Assembly (NCBI RefSeq): GCF_022605725.1
Contig: NC_065563.1
Span: forward strand, 9,450,518 to 9,514,517
Length of the DNA: 64,000 nt
Source: Anthonomus grandis grandis
Taxonomy: Eukaryota; Arthropoda; Insecta; Coleoptera; Curculionidae
Direction of reading: 5' to 3'
The notes beneath the pieces were generated by a model. It was given only the letters and a program-made list of their open reading frames with translations. It was not told the DNA's origin and made no database searches. The position numbers and the translations under genes were made by a program. Below are positions 20,644 through 34,000 of the stretch, piece by piece (the stretch's first letter is position 1; the number at the start of each line of letters is the position of its first letter).

Positions 20644-21591
20644 CAGGGTGTTTCCGAACTATAGGATCAAACTTCTAGGGGTTGTTCAGTGCAACAGTAG
20701 AATCCATTTAAGTATAGACGATTCCGATGTTTTCTTGGAAAAATTGCATAAAGATTTTCTTCGTCCCAAACATGGCTATTCCTACTATCAAAAATACCGT
20801 CTCTTGTGAAAGAGGCTTCATCGGTCCACAAAACATATCGTAAAAAATTTGGTTGTGCAATGATGTGAACCAGAAGCCATCGACAAAATTGAACTCTAGG
20901 ATGATAATCGGCTGCAGTCATACCTTGAACTTTCTGGAACTGGTAAGGATGGAGTTGTTGCTCGTGTAGTACCCGCCAGACAGAAGCGTTACTCGTATTC
21001 ATTTTCTTAGCGACGTCACGTGTGCTATTTGATGGTTCATTGGCAAATTGCTGAAGCACCTCATCTTCAAATTCAACCGTTCTTACGGTTCGAGCAACAC
21101 CAGTATCATGCATCTTGGTCTTAAACATGCCTGTCTCAGCGAGCCGCCAATAAACCGCAATAAACTTTTTGTATCCAGGATGCTGTCGTTCAGGATAACG
21201 TTCATGATACAACCGCGATGCTGCCCATGTATTGCAGTTTGTTGCTCCGTATGCCAAATGCATATCCGTCAATTCTTGATTGGTAAAGTTTTCCATTAGC
21301 AATAAATGTTTAAAAATTGTAAGCTATAAATTTTTTAAACATGACATTGAGAATTGATATTGATAAGCGTTGATTTTAAACAATTGTTGTTATGGTATCA
21401 TGTACAAAAGGTAAAAATAAATGCAGCAGATCCTATTTAGGTAATTAATGTTTTTTATAAATTTTAACGCGTCTTAGGGCCGTAGTGGTGTAGTGACGCA
21501 TTTCCGGACATGGGTTCCTATACTCAAATGGATTCTTCTGTTGCACTGAACAACCCTTAGAAGTTTGATCCCATAGTTCTGAAACACCCTG
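20644..21591 (-). mobile_element. Internally deleted Tc1/mariner-type element with 75-bp terminal repeats
   Basis: The left tip CAGGGTGTTTCCGAACTATA and the inverted right tip CAGGGTGTTTCAGAACTATG continue as matching arms for about 75 bp. TA flanks both ends (20642-20643 and 21592-21593). The 948-bp element contains the first half of its transposase on the minus strand joined directly to the far terminal repeat, so it is a deletion derivative that would need a transposase in trans. Confidence 0.92.
20667..21302 (-). pseudogene. Mariner-type transposase N-terminal half fused to the terminal repeat
   Basis: The frame of 211 codons is uninterrupted: FTNQELTDMHLAYGATNCN (HTH region), FANEPSNSTRDVAKKM with a second HTH, then LWTDEASFTRDGIFDSRNSH with the first catalytic Asp. 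After PRKHRNR the frame runs into the left terminal repeat (FYCCTEQPLEV). The second and third acids are deleted. Whether this truncated DNA-binding protein could repress relatives is unknown. Confidence 0.8.
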
Positions 21592-21593
21592 TA

Positions 21594-22029
21594 TATGATC
21601 TTATTAAATATCGTCTCAATAATCAGTAATAAATATGCATTGACCATCTTTAGATATCTAACTGATCTTAACAATTTGGTCTATTTAACTTTCGGATTTC
21701 ACGCATTTGTGTTAAAAAGAAAGGATAAAAAATTCGCAGTTTTTGGTCATAAATCCGATCATTAGTAAATAGATCAACAAGGAAATAACGCATTAAGAGT
21801 TATTCGTTTTATAAAGATTAACGAATTGAATCGATTTAATACGCCTTTACCAGTGTGTAATGGCTTTTAAATTAATTCTTCTATAGAGGGGCCTGTTTTC
21901 ATACGTTAAAGGATTTGATGTTTTTCTATATTTTGCATAATGTTTCATGTAAAGCCGCAATTAATAAGTAGGAAACAAATCATTCTGTATCTAAATTGCT
22001 TTTGAGGGTTAACCCAAATACTTACTGCA
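21594..22029. other. AT-rich spacer
   Basis: No coding or repeat feature recognised between the mariner-type element and LINE copy 2. Confidence 0.3.
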
Positions 22030-23216
22030 CAAGTACGTCCTGAGTACCTACAAACCAGGAGGATCAAAAGAGACATCTGTACGCCCTTATGACTCATCCA
22101 AACAAAAGTTAATACAGGAAATTGAGAGCTTGCGGAAAAATGTAAACCAATTGACGCGCACCTTAGATCAATTAGCTAAAGAAAAATCTAATGTAAAAAT
22201 TAGCCAACCTGTTGCTAAAAAAACGATTGCTTGCCAGACAGATCAGACAGAAAACCGAGGCTCAGAGGTGCTTACAACACTTAATATCAACTCGTTGAAT
22301 AAATATGAATGGCATTATGTGGTTCTGTCAAATATCCCAACTCAGTTCACCGGAAATCAGCTTGCGCACTTTGTCAAGAAAAAACTGGGAACCACAAACT
22401 TTATCAGATGCTTCCCAATGATAAAAAACAAAGAAAATGCACATTCCGACTTTAAAATTGGTGTGCAAAATATCAATTACTTAAAACGGCTGAAGGATAT
22501 TGGCATGTGGCCTCCAGGCACTTTCATCTCCAATTCATGTTTATCATCCTCAAAAACACCAGCAAAGGTAATTAATACAACTTCAGGCTTACCATCTTGT
22601 AAGACTTTCGCCCCGGATAGTAGTCATAACTTGTCGCAACGGTCGGATGCAGCAACACCAGACACTCTACCCAGGAAAGTTAAATCTTTGAAGATTGGTT
22701 CAGACAAGGAGGTGATAGCTACTTCGAAGTCCCTAGCCACTGAATTGTTGGAGGCTAATTTTATCATTGATAGAGATAGGGAGATGAATAAAACATCAAA
22801 TATAGACCCGATGACTCCACCATTAGTGAGACTGTCAAGAGACTCGGATGCGGCAGATGGTCGTTATTTACTGGCTAGGCTAAGGGATCCCTTAATTTTA
22901 AAACTCCTCAGGCTATTTCTTTCATATCTGCATGATCAGCCCTCCAGTGTACGTTTCGAATGACACACCAATACGAGCATCCGATTGGCACTTGCCTCAG
23001 AGGGACTTCCTGGTAACGTGGACGCCTTGCGGAAGCTCTACTTTTAATACCATGACGCCTATGGTATTGGTCCAGCTGAAGTAGAAGCAGATCTGTCAGC
23101 CTTTGGATACTTTTTCTCATCAGAGAAATTGCTACGCCTCCAAAGGATTAGAGAAAGCCAGAGCAATTACTATTCTAGTGGGTCTCCCACTAAGAATAAA
23201 AATGTTTATGTAGTTT
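22030..23216 (+). pseudogene. LINE copy 2 ORF1 (gag-like) with two stops
   Basis: One frame from the coiled-coil-like start (QEIESLRKNVNQLTRTLDQL) through KYEWHYVVLSNIPTQF, HFVKKKLGTTNFIRCF and DGRYLLARLRDPLILKL. TGA at 22961-22963 and a TAA near 23046 are the visible breaks. No CCHC knuckle is seen. In related LINEs ORF1 coats the RNA; the role here is inferred from position. Confidence 0.75.
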
Positions 23217-25790
23217 GACGCAAGAAGAGGATCAAGCACCCTCTAAAATACTGGACAATGGCAAGCTTAGTATTTTCTCTCTAAATATTCAGTCTCTAAG
23301 ACACAAAACTGACGATCTATTTCTTTTGTTAGAAGAGCTTCATTTTCCTGATATCGTTGCCATATCTGAACATTGGTTAAATATCGATGAACCCGTTTTT
23401 ATTAACAATTACTCTACAGTGGCCAGATTTAATAGAACAAATGTATCTCATGGAGTAGTAACCAAGTTCGATAATTTAATAACTGAAAAACTATTTGAAT
23501 TTTTTATTATCTATAGTAATAAATATGATCTTCATCTAATTTCTATATATAGAACACCTGACGCTGATGTAAATATATTCTTTCAAAAATTACTAAGCTT
23601 GCTTGAGTCTCTGCCTTTAAACTCAGCCTCTGCCTTTAGGCTCAGGAATCTCCCCAGTCCATTTTCGATTCTTTTGGCTTAATCATGCACATTAAATTAC
23701 CAACCAGAATAACTAAAATCAGCTCGAGTACAATAGACTATGTCGTATCTTCCTTTGATCCGGATTTCGTTGACTGTACTGTCCTAAACTCAGGCTTTTC
23801 AGATCATGAAGCAGTGTTAACAAAGTTTTCCATAATATCAAAAACTAAAATAGTTCCCCGCAAATTAGGCCGTATTTTCTCAGATCGAAATTTTCTAAAG
23901 TTTAAGCACCTGTGTCTAACTACTGACTGGAATGTCCACTCTTCTGATGTTGATTCAGAATTCTCTAGATTTATAAAAACGCTCTCTAATCTGTCTCACA
24001 AATCCTTTCCTTTAAGGCCTCTCAAACTGAAAAAACATAAATCTTGGTCTACCCAAGGCTTACGTACATCTGCTAAGAACATGCGTTCATTATTCAATCT
24101 TGGAAAATTCTCGGACAGCGCTTTCTTTCATGACTATGTTAGACTATATAAGAAAATTTATCAAAGGATCCTAAAAGCGGCAAAAGACATTTACTATAAC
24201 AGGAGATTAACAAAGTCTGGTAATATCGCTAAAGAATCATGGTCGATTGTTAATAATCTGAAAAATAAACCTTCTAAGTCCAATAATACTATCTCTACCT
24301 CTCCTAAGAACCTCAACAATTATTTTATAAATGTAGCGAAAAATCTAATGAGTACCATAGCTCCTACCCACGATCCACTTTCTTATCTTTCTAGTGCAGA
24401 TGAGAATTTTCACAGTTTTTTCTTTACGCCAATACCTGAGCTTCGCAGTACGATTGGGGAAATCAAAAATAAGAGTTCTTCTGGAACCGATGGATTCACG
24501 TTGAACATGTTTCTAAACCTGCCAGAGTGTACGTTAAACCATCTTGCAAATTAAATCAACCTGTCTTTTCAACAAGGAGTTTTTCCCAACTGCCTTAAGG
24601 CAATAATAATCTCTCTACATAAAGGAGGAGATAAACATTAGTCTTCGAACTATCGCCCGATTGCTCTTCTTCCCACACTATCAAAAATTACTGAAAGATT
24701 AGTGAAAAAAAGGCTCCTATCATTTCTACTGAAATTTAAAATACTCACTCCTCAACAGTTTGGATTTTTAAATAACAAATGCACAAATGATGCTATGTTT
24801 TCCCTTTTTAATAATGTATACTGTAGCTTAAACAACCAACATGCTAAGGCAACAATCTTCTGTGATTTTTCTAAAGCTTTTGATTGCCATGATATCAACA
24901 CTATGGGTTTAGTGGTATGCCCCTCGAATGGTTTAAGTCATATCTCAATAACAGGAGTCACTTTGTGAGGATTGATGCTACGGTGTCTTCTTGCAACTTA
25001 ATAGAATGTGGAGTGCCTCAAGGTTCCGTGCTTGGCCCTATTTTGTTTCTCATATTTATCAATGATATCGCTAGTCTGAATATTAACGGAAGAACCTGCC
25101 TATTCGCGGATGATACTAGTTTTACCTGGAGTAATCCGGATATTGTCGAACTTCATAAAATCATATCAAGTGACTGAACTTCTATCAAAGCATGGTGCGA
25201 CTCTAATCTTTACTGCCTTAACATCTTCAAAACTAAATTTTTGTCCCATAAAAATAATTTGGAATCTTTTGTACTGGATAGCGCAACGATTGACGAAGCC
25301 GACTGAGTGAAATTTTTGGTGCTTACTGTTGACAAGTCGTTAAAATGGGACATGCACATTAACCCTTTAACAAGAAAATTAAGCTCCGCTTGTTTTGCGC
25401 TAAGATCAAATTCCAAGGAGCTTAGTCTCTCAACCTCTATAACAGTGTATTTTGCCCTCTTTGAATCACACCTTCGTTACGTCCTTCCTTTTTGGGATGT
25501 GTGTAGTGTCACTCAACTTGACAAAATTTTGAGACTTCAAAAGAGAGCTTTGCGTTATACACTTAGACTTAATTATAGAGCTCATGCTTTGCCGTCACTA
25601 CTTATATATGAGTCCGTTTGTCTAAATCGCAAGCACGTTTCATCAAATTCAGATATAGGCCATCCCATAATTATCCTCTCAGAAACGCAGAGTATGATTT
25701 ATATCTGCCTACTCCACATTTAGAATTGGTAAAAAAGTCTATATTGTACAAAGCAAAAAAAATGCATAATCATTTGCCATTGAACATCAA
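23215..25790 (+). pseudogene. LINE copy 2 ORF2 (endonuclease and reverse transcriptase), degraded
   Basis: The endonuclease begins LSIFSLNIQSLRHK and has VAISEHWLN (catalytic Glu block), SSSTIDYVVSS and FSDHEAVLTKFS. A deletion near 23620-23680 removes part of it. RT has FCDFSKAFDC, GVPQGSVLGPILFLIFINDI and CLFADDTSFTWSN. At least seven frame changes or stops separate these blocks, so the copy is dead although the RT active-site motif survives. Confidence 0.88.
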
Positions 25791-26099
25791 GTCAAGATTT
25801 ATTGTTTTTATACGTACTGTTTTATGTAGCTATATCTATATCTTGCTTTTCTTTTATACTTTTTTAATGAACACTTATGTATATTTTTATATATGTACTT
25901 TTTTGCTTTCTTAGGTTTCCCTTTTTTTTCTTTTTTTGACATTGTATACATGCAATTGTATATTTTTTAATTTTTAATTGTGTTTTATTTATTTATTCAT
26001 ACTTTTGACCACATACAATTATTGATTTTTATAAGTTTGTATATTTGTTTTACTAGTTTTATTTTATGTTTACTTTAGTTATCAGCTTTGTCTACAAAT

Positions 26100-26147
26100 T
26101 GTAAAATTTTTTGACAATAAAGCGATTTATTGATTGATTGATTCCAA
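26100..26147 (+). terminator. 3' end of LINE copy 2: poly(A) signal and TTGAT tail
   Basis: 'gacaataaagcg' followed by 'ttgattgattgattcc'. The same AATAAA plus TTGAT arrangement ends copy 3 at 35950-35981, so it defines the family's 3' terminus. Confidence 0.75.
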
Positions 26148-27906
26148 TCCAGGCATTATCTGTAAAAGGAAAAAATGCCCTTCTTCGTTCTTCGTTCTTT
26201 TCTTCAACTTTTTAAGTCTGGAACTGAATTTAATTTCCATTATAATATAATCTGGCATTACTTTTTAATTAAATAATCCAGATAAATCATAGAATTCTAA
26301 CCTAAAATTTTATGGTCACCAATCTCAATTTTAATACCATTCCAGACTACACTGGGAAGCTTCCAAATGCTATATCCAGAATAAGCCAATCGTGATCCAG
26401 TAAAAATGTATGAGCTTTTTTGGATAAAATATGAGACCCTTAACTCTATTTTCCTAATTTTCTAAAACAAACTCAAAAACCAAAAAAGTTCTTTAAAAAT
26501 CAAAATAGTCCTAGTCATGGTACTTGTTTTCAGCTATTTTTCCCTACTAATTCAATTAACTAACCAAAACTCTTTATTTTTACTAGATAGTCCTATGGTT
26601 CGAACCGTTGATGTGACACTCAAATCACGAGACAGTTTTACCACTAACCACCACTCTTTATTTGTACTGTCGACACGTGTTTCGCTAACGATGTTAGCAT
26701 CTTCGGGAGAACATTAAAACTATATCGATAAAACTGAAAAGTTTAATTTAATGCCTAAATCAGACTTTGATGATCATTAATGGTTGTACCAAAATCTCGA
26801 TAAAACCGTAAAATTGTTTCGCCATAAACGACGTTAAATAAGGCAGTTTTGGCGAAAAACCGAGAGCATTTTTCTCCTCAGTCGCAACCTTAAGGTGGTA
26901 AGTTTGGCTTCGGTCCAACAACAACTTTACAAAAGGGCCCCGCTAAACTTTATCTGCAGCTTTATGGCACGGAATTTATTACTTGGCAAAAGCTCGGGAA
27001 AATTCCAAATAATTAGTGACTGGGGGGAGGGGACGGTTGTTTGTCTGCCTCCCCCTTTTATTCCTTTAACTTTATCAAAAATATTACTTAGAGTTTTATC
27101 GGGGTTTTCACTCCATTTAAGTCGTTAAGCTAGGTTATGTTCAATTGCTTATATCTCGGAAACTATTGCATTAAAGTCCAGTATATAAATCCTCAAACTT
27201 TTTGGAATTTCTCGTAGGATCAAAAAATATTAATATGTAACTCTTTCAATTGGAGCTTTATGACCTAAAACAGTAGGCCAAATATATCTGGGATTCGCAT
27301 GTACATTTTAACGCGGAAAATCCCGGATCCTTTGCAGCAGCACAAATCCCCCCTTGTGATTGTTGGAAATCCGGCTCGAGCTCGAATTTAATGGAATTTA
27401 GATATAATAAGGCCCTCCCGATATCCACCTGCGACTTGCTTTACGTAATACGTCTTTGTCCTTACAAGTAGTAACAATGGCTTTTACATTTTTCCATGTA
27501 GCTTCGAGGCTGGTTAAGATATGTTTTTTTCTTTAAATGCTATTGAAAGCTTTTTATATTCTTAAGGTAATTTTTCCACTAAATTTACTGATTGGAAGGC
27601 CACTTCCCATCCTAACTAAACCCTTTAAGTCCCAATCAGTTATTTCAATGCACGCCCGTCTAATTTAATAGAGACTCGAATCCAAACCGTCAAAGCAGCA
27701 CGCTAACAACCGAAATCGAATTAAACAAAGACGAATAAACCTAATTTAGAGTCAATCCAGTAGTATATACCCATTAGACACGTTACACACACACACACAC
27801 GAATAACTGGAATTGGCAGAGCACGCCCTGTTTACTCTAAAGCTCCAAACAGCTGATTAGGGCCGGACCATAGATGCCACTAATCCAGTTTTCCTTTACG
27901 TTTCAG
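26148..27906. other. 1.8 kb upstream of the first visible VWC-gene exon
   Basis: Probably intron of the VWC gene. It contains 'gtttcgctaacgatgttagcatcttc' near 26680, a wording close to the hairpin element at 39310-39462 ('gtttcgctaatgaagcatcatc'), and a G-rich run near 27020. There is a 77-codon frame at 26895-27128 with no recognisable content. No other gene is seen. Confidence 0.4.
27784..27802. repeat. (CA)n microsatellite
   Basis: 'tacacacacacacacacac' in the intron about 110 bp upstream of the exon at 27907. Confidence 0.85.
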
Positions 27907-28064
27907 TTCCCATCTCTGTCCTGAACAATGAGATAATTGACAGCTTAGAGGAGGATGACAGCTCGCCAGTTTTAGAGGACGATATTACCACCAGAGGGCT
28001 GGCGAGGTTAAGTTCCGCGGCCACTTGTTTGGTCGCAGGGGTGGAATATACCCATGGACAACAG
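27907..28064 (+). CDS. VWC gene, visible exon 1
   Basis: Acceptor 'tttacgtttcag' and donor CAG|GTAAGC. Only the frame starting at the third base is open: PISVLNNEIIDSLEEDDSS, then SSAATCLVAGVEYTHGQQ. The acidic part before the Cys is linker, and the end is the first strand of VWC1. The exon is markedly more GC-rich and organised than its surroundings. Confidence 0.85.
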
Positions 28065-31000
28065 GTAAGCTTAAGAAAGAGAGTGACAGTATTAATGAAA
28101 TGTAATGGAAATTTCGGGAAAATTATGCCGTCGTGTAATTCTCCCGGGAGCAGGTGTCGGCAATTTGAACGTGTTCATGCGTTTTAACCCGTGAAATTGT
28201 GGCGGAAATTAAGGTTTCGCTGACGATTTAACTTAGCTAAGTTTTGTTTAATGGGTGTTTATTTGTTTAACCGAGACGGCACTTTCCAACAATGCTTTCT
28301 TTCTAATTCTTAGCACTTACGCCCGGACTAAAAACGCCCGGATTAATTAATATTTTATTTGAATAAGGCCTCTTTCACACGGTCAGGATATTTATCCGTC
28401 CGTCTGATCGCCCGGCCGGGCAGCGCCCTGGAGCGCTCTTTACACGGGAGTTTGCGAAACTCCGGACCATTTGGTGCTAGGTAATTCAGTTTGACACTGA
28501 TTATCATATACAATAGACGCAAAAAGATTATAATCACTTTGTTAATACATCGGCGAAAAAACAGCATAATAGACGAGTTTGGGTTCATCCGTTGCTAGAA
28601 AGCCGCTACTTGAAAGAAGCCTTCTTTGCGCTTTTTCAACAATTGAAAGAAGACGAAACTAATTTTTTTAATTATTTTCGTCTGAGCGTTACTTCTTTTT
28701 ATGAGTTGTTGCAACGTGTGCAGCCCGAGGTACAAAAACAAGATACATATATGAGGAACTGCATCCAACCTGAACAAATGTTGGCTGTTACATTAAGGTA
28801 AGTTTCTATAAAATAAATAAAAAACAAAGTATACATTTTAGGTTAATATTCTATTTTAATAAAAGAATACATATATTTCCACTTCAAAAAAATCAAAAGT
28901 CAATATCTGAATTCTGTGAGAAAGGGCATGACAAATCGTTATAATTACTCGTAGATTGTGTGTCATTAGAATCAGGAGACAGGTAAGGTGGAGATATTAC
29001 GTTACTAGAATTGTTACTTGATGGAATCGTTTGGTGTTGATTGGAGACACTGGGTAGCAGTGAAGTGTATGAAATGCCAGAAGACTGATACTGCTGAGAG
29101 TTCTGCAATGGATTGTTGCAGGGGTATTGTTGTGTTTGTTGTTGAGAGTATAGGAGAGTATAAACCTGCAGAACTCCCATCTGAAAATCTACAAGGTGGT
29201 TGTCATTGAACTTTTGAATAGAAGGAAGAATGCCCTTAAAAAATTTCATATTACGGTCCTCTTGGTCTCCTGCCTCAATCGATTTTAGCATCCTTAGTTC
29301 AAATTCGTCGAGAGTTCGCTTCCTCTTTCTCGTTGACTGCTGTACACCTGTAGTCTTTATGGTAAGGGTTGAATTGAATTGAATTGACGAAACAGTGGGC
29401 TGCCAAGGCAGTTGTGCATATAGGTCTCCTGATGGACCCGTCCTGCCCCACCGGGGGTTACCAGAGCCCAACGGCCTTAGAGAAACCGATAAGGCTATCT
29501 GGTCTGAAGGACTTAAAGTCGCTCGGTACACTGAAAGTGTTACCCAAGTATTTGAACCTGGCGCGCGTGAATGCTGGGCACTCACCGACTACATGGTCAA
29601 CGGTTTCTTCCTCCTCACAGCACCATCGGCATTCCGGGTTGTCCGCAATACCGATAGTATGGAGATGGCTTCTTAAGTGCCAGTGACCGGTTAAAAGACC
29701 TGTCACTAGCCGAATTTCGCGTCTTTTTAGGCGTGGTAGATTTTTGGTGAGACAGGCAGAGGGCCCACCTATGTGCGCTTTGGCCTGTCTCATACGGTAA
29801 GGATTTTTGCAGATGGAGTTTGCGAAATTTGGTGGGTTACATCTGGAGTCTCCATCCCTCGATCTGCTGATTAGAGTTCTTCTGTTTCCTGCTGACCTGC
29901 CTCATCTGTCTGCTTATAGGCCATGTTAAACTCAGTTGACCGGTGATATAAACCCTTCTCGAGTTGTTCGTGATACACATACTTTCTCAGTTTTGATGAA
30001 GCAGCTCCTGATTTTTTTGAGTTTTTGTCTCGGTTCCTCCATTTAAGCCACTGGTCTCTGATATTATTCCACTTTGTAATAACCATTTGACCTGAACAAA
30101 AAATCTACAATAGTATAGAATTTTTAGATGATTTTTTTTCAATTTCAGGTACCTGTCTAGTGGATGTAGCTTCACAGATCGGTATTATAGCTATCGACTA
30201 AGAATTTCTACAAGTACAAAAATTTTTCGGGAGGTCTGTAACATTCTCTGGTCATCTTTAGTACAAGAATTTATTCTTAAACTTACGAAAGAACTCTGCG
30301 AGTCAGTTGCAACTGGATTCGAAAAACGAGCAAATTTTTTCCACTGCATTGGTGCGGTAGACGAAAAACATATTAGAATTGTAAAACCCAAGTTTAGTGG
30401 TTCGTTATACTATAATTATAAGTCCTATTTCTCAGTTGTGTTGATGGCAGTCGCTGACCCGAACTATCGATTCATTTATGTTGATGTAGGCGTATATGGA
30501 AGTGAGTGTGATTCAAGTATTTTTAAAGAAAATACTTTGTGGAAGAGTATACAAGAAAAGACCTTGGAATTGCCACCTGCAAAGCCTTTACCTGGTTCTG
30601 AAGGTCCAAATATACCTTAGTTTCTTATAGGAGACGAAGCCTTCGGATTAAATACTAATTTACTACGGCCTTTTGGAGGAAAGGAACTTTCACAGAAAAA
30701 AAGAATATTCAATTATCGCCTGAGCCGAGCCAGGAGATATGTTGAGTGTTCCTTTGGTATACTGACAAACAAATGGAGAATTTTGCATCGACCTTTGAAT
30801 GTTAATACAGATTTTGCCGTTAGTATTGTGAAAGCTTGTGTAGTGCTTTACAATTTCGTGAGGGAAAGAGATGGCTATAACTTTGAGGATACCATGACAG
30901 TTTTGGATATGAATGATTTGCCAGTACGACCAAATATGCAAGGTGGAAGGGCGGCTAACCTAACTAAAACTTACCAAACTCTTTTCTTTCTCCGTCACTT

Positions 31001-34000
31001 AAATTTTTAAAATTTTCTTTCAACTGGGCGCAAATACTTCTCCATGCCTCAGTTTTTTTATTGCGATTTTTGTAATCCTCAGCAGCTTTGTCCCAAATTT
31101 CTGGTTTATTCTGAACTAAACTAATCAGGATTTCAGAATCTATTTCTTCTACTTCTTTCGACATGATTAAATACTCGTAGCTACAATACAAAGTAAACAA
31201 ACAGTTTTCACAACAGCCTACACGGTACTGACCTGCAGACAGGTATAGACCAATCGGACAATTAAACACCCGGATCATGTAAACGCATTCATTGCGCACT
31301 ATGGTCTGCTAGACCATTTACTCTTCGCTCCCTTTCCGGTTAATTTATTTCAACAAAAAACCGTGTTGCTTTCTTAATGTAAAGTGGTGACATCTGTTTA
31401 ACTGTTTTTAAAAAATATTTTAAAGTTACTGTGGGTTTCGCTATCTAGTACTTATTCGGTTATATGATATAATATATAGAAAACTAGATATAGATGACTC
31501 CGTTGGTCAGATTAGTTTGAATGGCGGTTGTTATAGTTTTTAGATCGGTCTGTCTATTATGTTGGAGCGGTGCTGTTTAGATGTTATTGTTTTAAACCTA
31601 AGTGTATTATATATTATCTTATGATGAGATTTACTCGTTTAATTTTAATTGCACCGTTCTATATGTGCTTTTGTTATGACAAGTATCGTTTTTAACAATG
31701 TAAGTACGCTTGAAAATTTGTTTATATTCAGTATTTTACCAATTTTTGATAAGCGTAGTATATCTATGTAAATTTTGTCTTTTACTTTTAGTCCTCGACC
31801 TAATGATGCGATAAGATTGTAATCGCGAAACCGGTCGTCATAATAAAAAAGGAATTTCTGGTGAAAGAAATTTATTTTCTACCCTAATTGTTTGCAAATG
31901 CCTATAAAATAATTTTTTAAATTAAATTTATTTAATGTTATACTCAACCAATTTTAACAATTAAAAATTGAAGAGATAGAAATGTCTAACTTTTATTTTA
32001 AAACACATTCAACAAAACTCTTCGGTTTCAGTTGAACCTTGTTAGACAAACGTTAGTAATTTTAAAGCATTTTTGACCCTTTTCTTTTTGAATAGATGAA
32101 ATTAAATCGGTAATATTTAAAAAACCGGGATATTTATTATAAAATAAAAGCCAACTCCGATATTTTCAAAAAAAAAAACATTTATAATAAGAAAATACAG
32201 AATATACCAGCGTGAATGGTAGGCTATACGGCTATGGATGTCCAAAATTGGCTATCCACTGGATACATATTTTTTGTACTTGCTCATAATAGGATAACGA
32301 TTGAACTAATTTTGGATTTGTTGAAAAATTTTATTCATAGGTTGTAAAAAAATTGTTTGGAGTGAATCGACCTATTACAATATAATTATTGTGCAACGGT
32401 CTAGCTAATATTAGTCCGGACAAAAATGACAAAAAATATTTTCTTTTATATGTAAGTCAATTATTTAAAATATTCCGGTATTGATTTCAGTGCCAACTCT
32501 AGAAACGTGAATTTAATTAAATTCCTCTAGGGGTCAAAAGAGGGCAGAAAGGGCAAAGGTTTATTATTAAAAATTCTCGACTTTTATGGAACAAGAAAGG
32601 GAGGCGTCGCGACGCCATTTGTACGCAAGAACTAAAACCCGCAACCGGTTTGTCGGTGATAGTCGTTTGCAATTTGTTAAAGACGCAATAATTAATCTGG
32701 GAGTTGGCGCAACTTAGACAATGGAATACACACGTAATTTACGAGTTTCGTTTAGGAGAGACGTGAAGAAGAAGTTCTCGGGATAGAAAGTTCTTGCGTT
32801 GAAATCCCCCTGGAAACCGAGCGGTTTTGTTGGTCCTGGTTGGTTTCTGGCATATCCTAGTAATGTTATTGGAACATTTCGGAAAAAGATTCCCTCAGGA
32901 TTTCCTTGACACATCATCATAAGATATTATATGAGTGATGGAACTATTTATGACTACTAACTTTAAAACGAAGCGAAACTAACTTTTAAAGCGAAATGGT
33001 TTGACGCTGATTCAAAATATAAAAGGACATTATCTATGATAATGTCCACTAACAACGATTTTTCCGCGGTCACAAAATTTGATAATTTATTATCTGAAAA
33101 AGTATTCGAATTTTCCATCGTCTATCATAATACCTTTGACCTTTATATAGTTTGTATTTACACCTGGCGCGGACGTGCAAATTTTCTGCCAAAAATTTTT
33201 AAGCTTGTTAGAATCCCTGCCCTTAATAAGCAAATTAATTTTGTGTGGCGATCTTATTATTGACTTCTCCAGTTTGTGTGCTGCTAAGGAATCCCTTCAG
33301 TCCATATTTGATTCATTTGGGATAGTTATGCATATTAACTCCCCAACCAGAATAACCAAAACTAACTCTAGTATCATTGACTACGTCGTATCAACCTTTG
33401 ATCCGGAACTCGTTGATTCAACTGTCTTTAACTCAGGTTTCTCCGATCATGAAGCAGTGTTAACTAAATTTTCTCTAAATCACAAAAATAAAAGAGTCCC
33501 GCGCAAAATGTGCCGTATCTTTGGGGAAAAAAATTTCCTAAATTTCAAAATCTATGTCTATGTCTAAGAACAGACTGGGACTTCCTATCTGATGATGTTA
33601 ACACTGAGTTTTCTCGATTTATAAAGTCACTGTCTGATTTGGCATCCAACTCATTTCCTCTTAGACCCATCAAAATTAAACAAAAAAAACCCTGGTCTAC
33701 TAAAGGCTTACGCTTGTCTTCTAAAAATATACGCTCCTTATCACACTTAAAAAAATTCTCAGACAGTGTGTTCTTCCACGATTACGTAAGGTTGTACAAA
33801 AAAATTTACCATAAAACAATAAAGGCAGCCAAGGACCTCTATTACAATAAAAGGATTTCTAATTCTGGAAATGTTGGTAACGAGACTTGGTCTATTGTTA
33901 ATGAATTAAGGGATAAAGCTTCTCCATCTATCACAATCCCCACTTCACCGGATAACTTAAATAAACTTTATAAATGTAGCCAAAAATCTTATGAATACCG

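Larger units (their letters stand above)
22030..26147 (+). mobile_element. CR1/Daphne-like LINE, copy 2 (longest copy, 5'-truncated)
   Basis: This copy keeps ORF1, the endonuclease, RT and the 3' end. It finishes with AATAAA near 26118 and a short TTGAT repeat (ttgattgattgatt), the same tail type as copy 3. The 5' boundary is set where ORF1-like sequence begins and is approximate. It lies on the plus strand, opposite to copy 1. Confidence 0.88.
28367..31290. mobile_element. PIF/Harbinger DNA transposon with transposase and MADF-BESS genes
   Basis: Two element genes characteristic of PIF/Harbinger lie between diverged ends: GGCCTCTTTCACACGG at 28367 and, inverted, sequence ending near 31290 ('gaccaatcggacaattaaacacccggatcatgtaaacgc'). 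The inner parts align as TTTA..GTCCG..TC. TAA precedes the left tip, but a matching 3-bp duplication on the right was not confirmed. A LINE fragment has inserted at about 29366-29860. Confidence 0.8.

Noticed and set aside
26895..27128. 77-codon frame in a GC-richer patch upstream of VWC exon 1
   Set aside because: No signal peptide that fits, wrong phase or no donor to join the exon at 27907, no known domain.
28893..29585. A 230-codon minus-strand frame that could look like one protein
   Set aside because: The upstream third is LINE sequence and the downstream part is the MADF-BESS protein; the frame joins them by chance across the CAATT tail.
32603..32616. 14-bp palindrome GGCGTCGCGACGCC as a regulatory site
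   Set aside because: Single occurrence in otherwise featureless intron; no supporting context.
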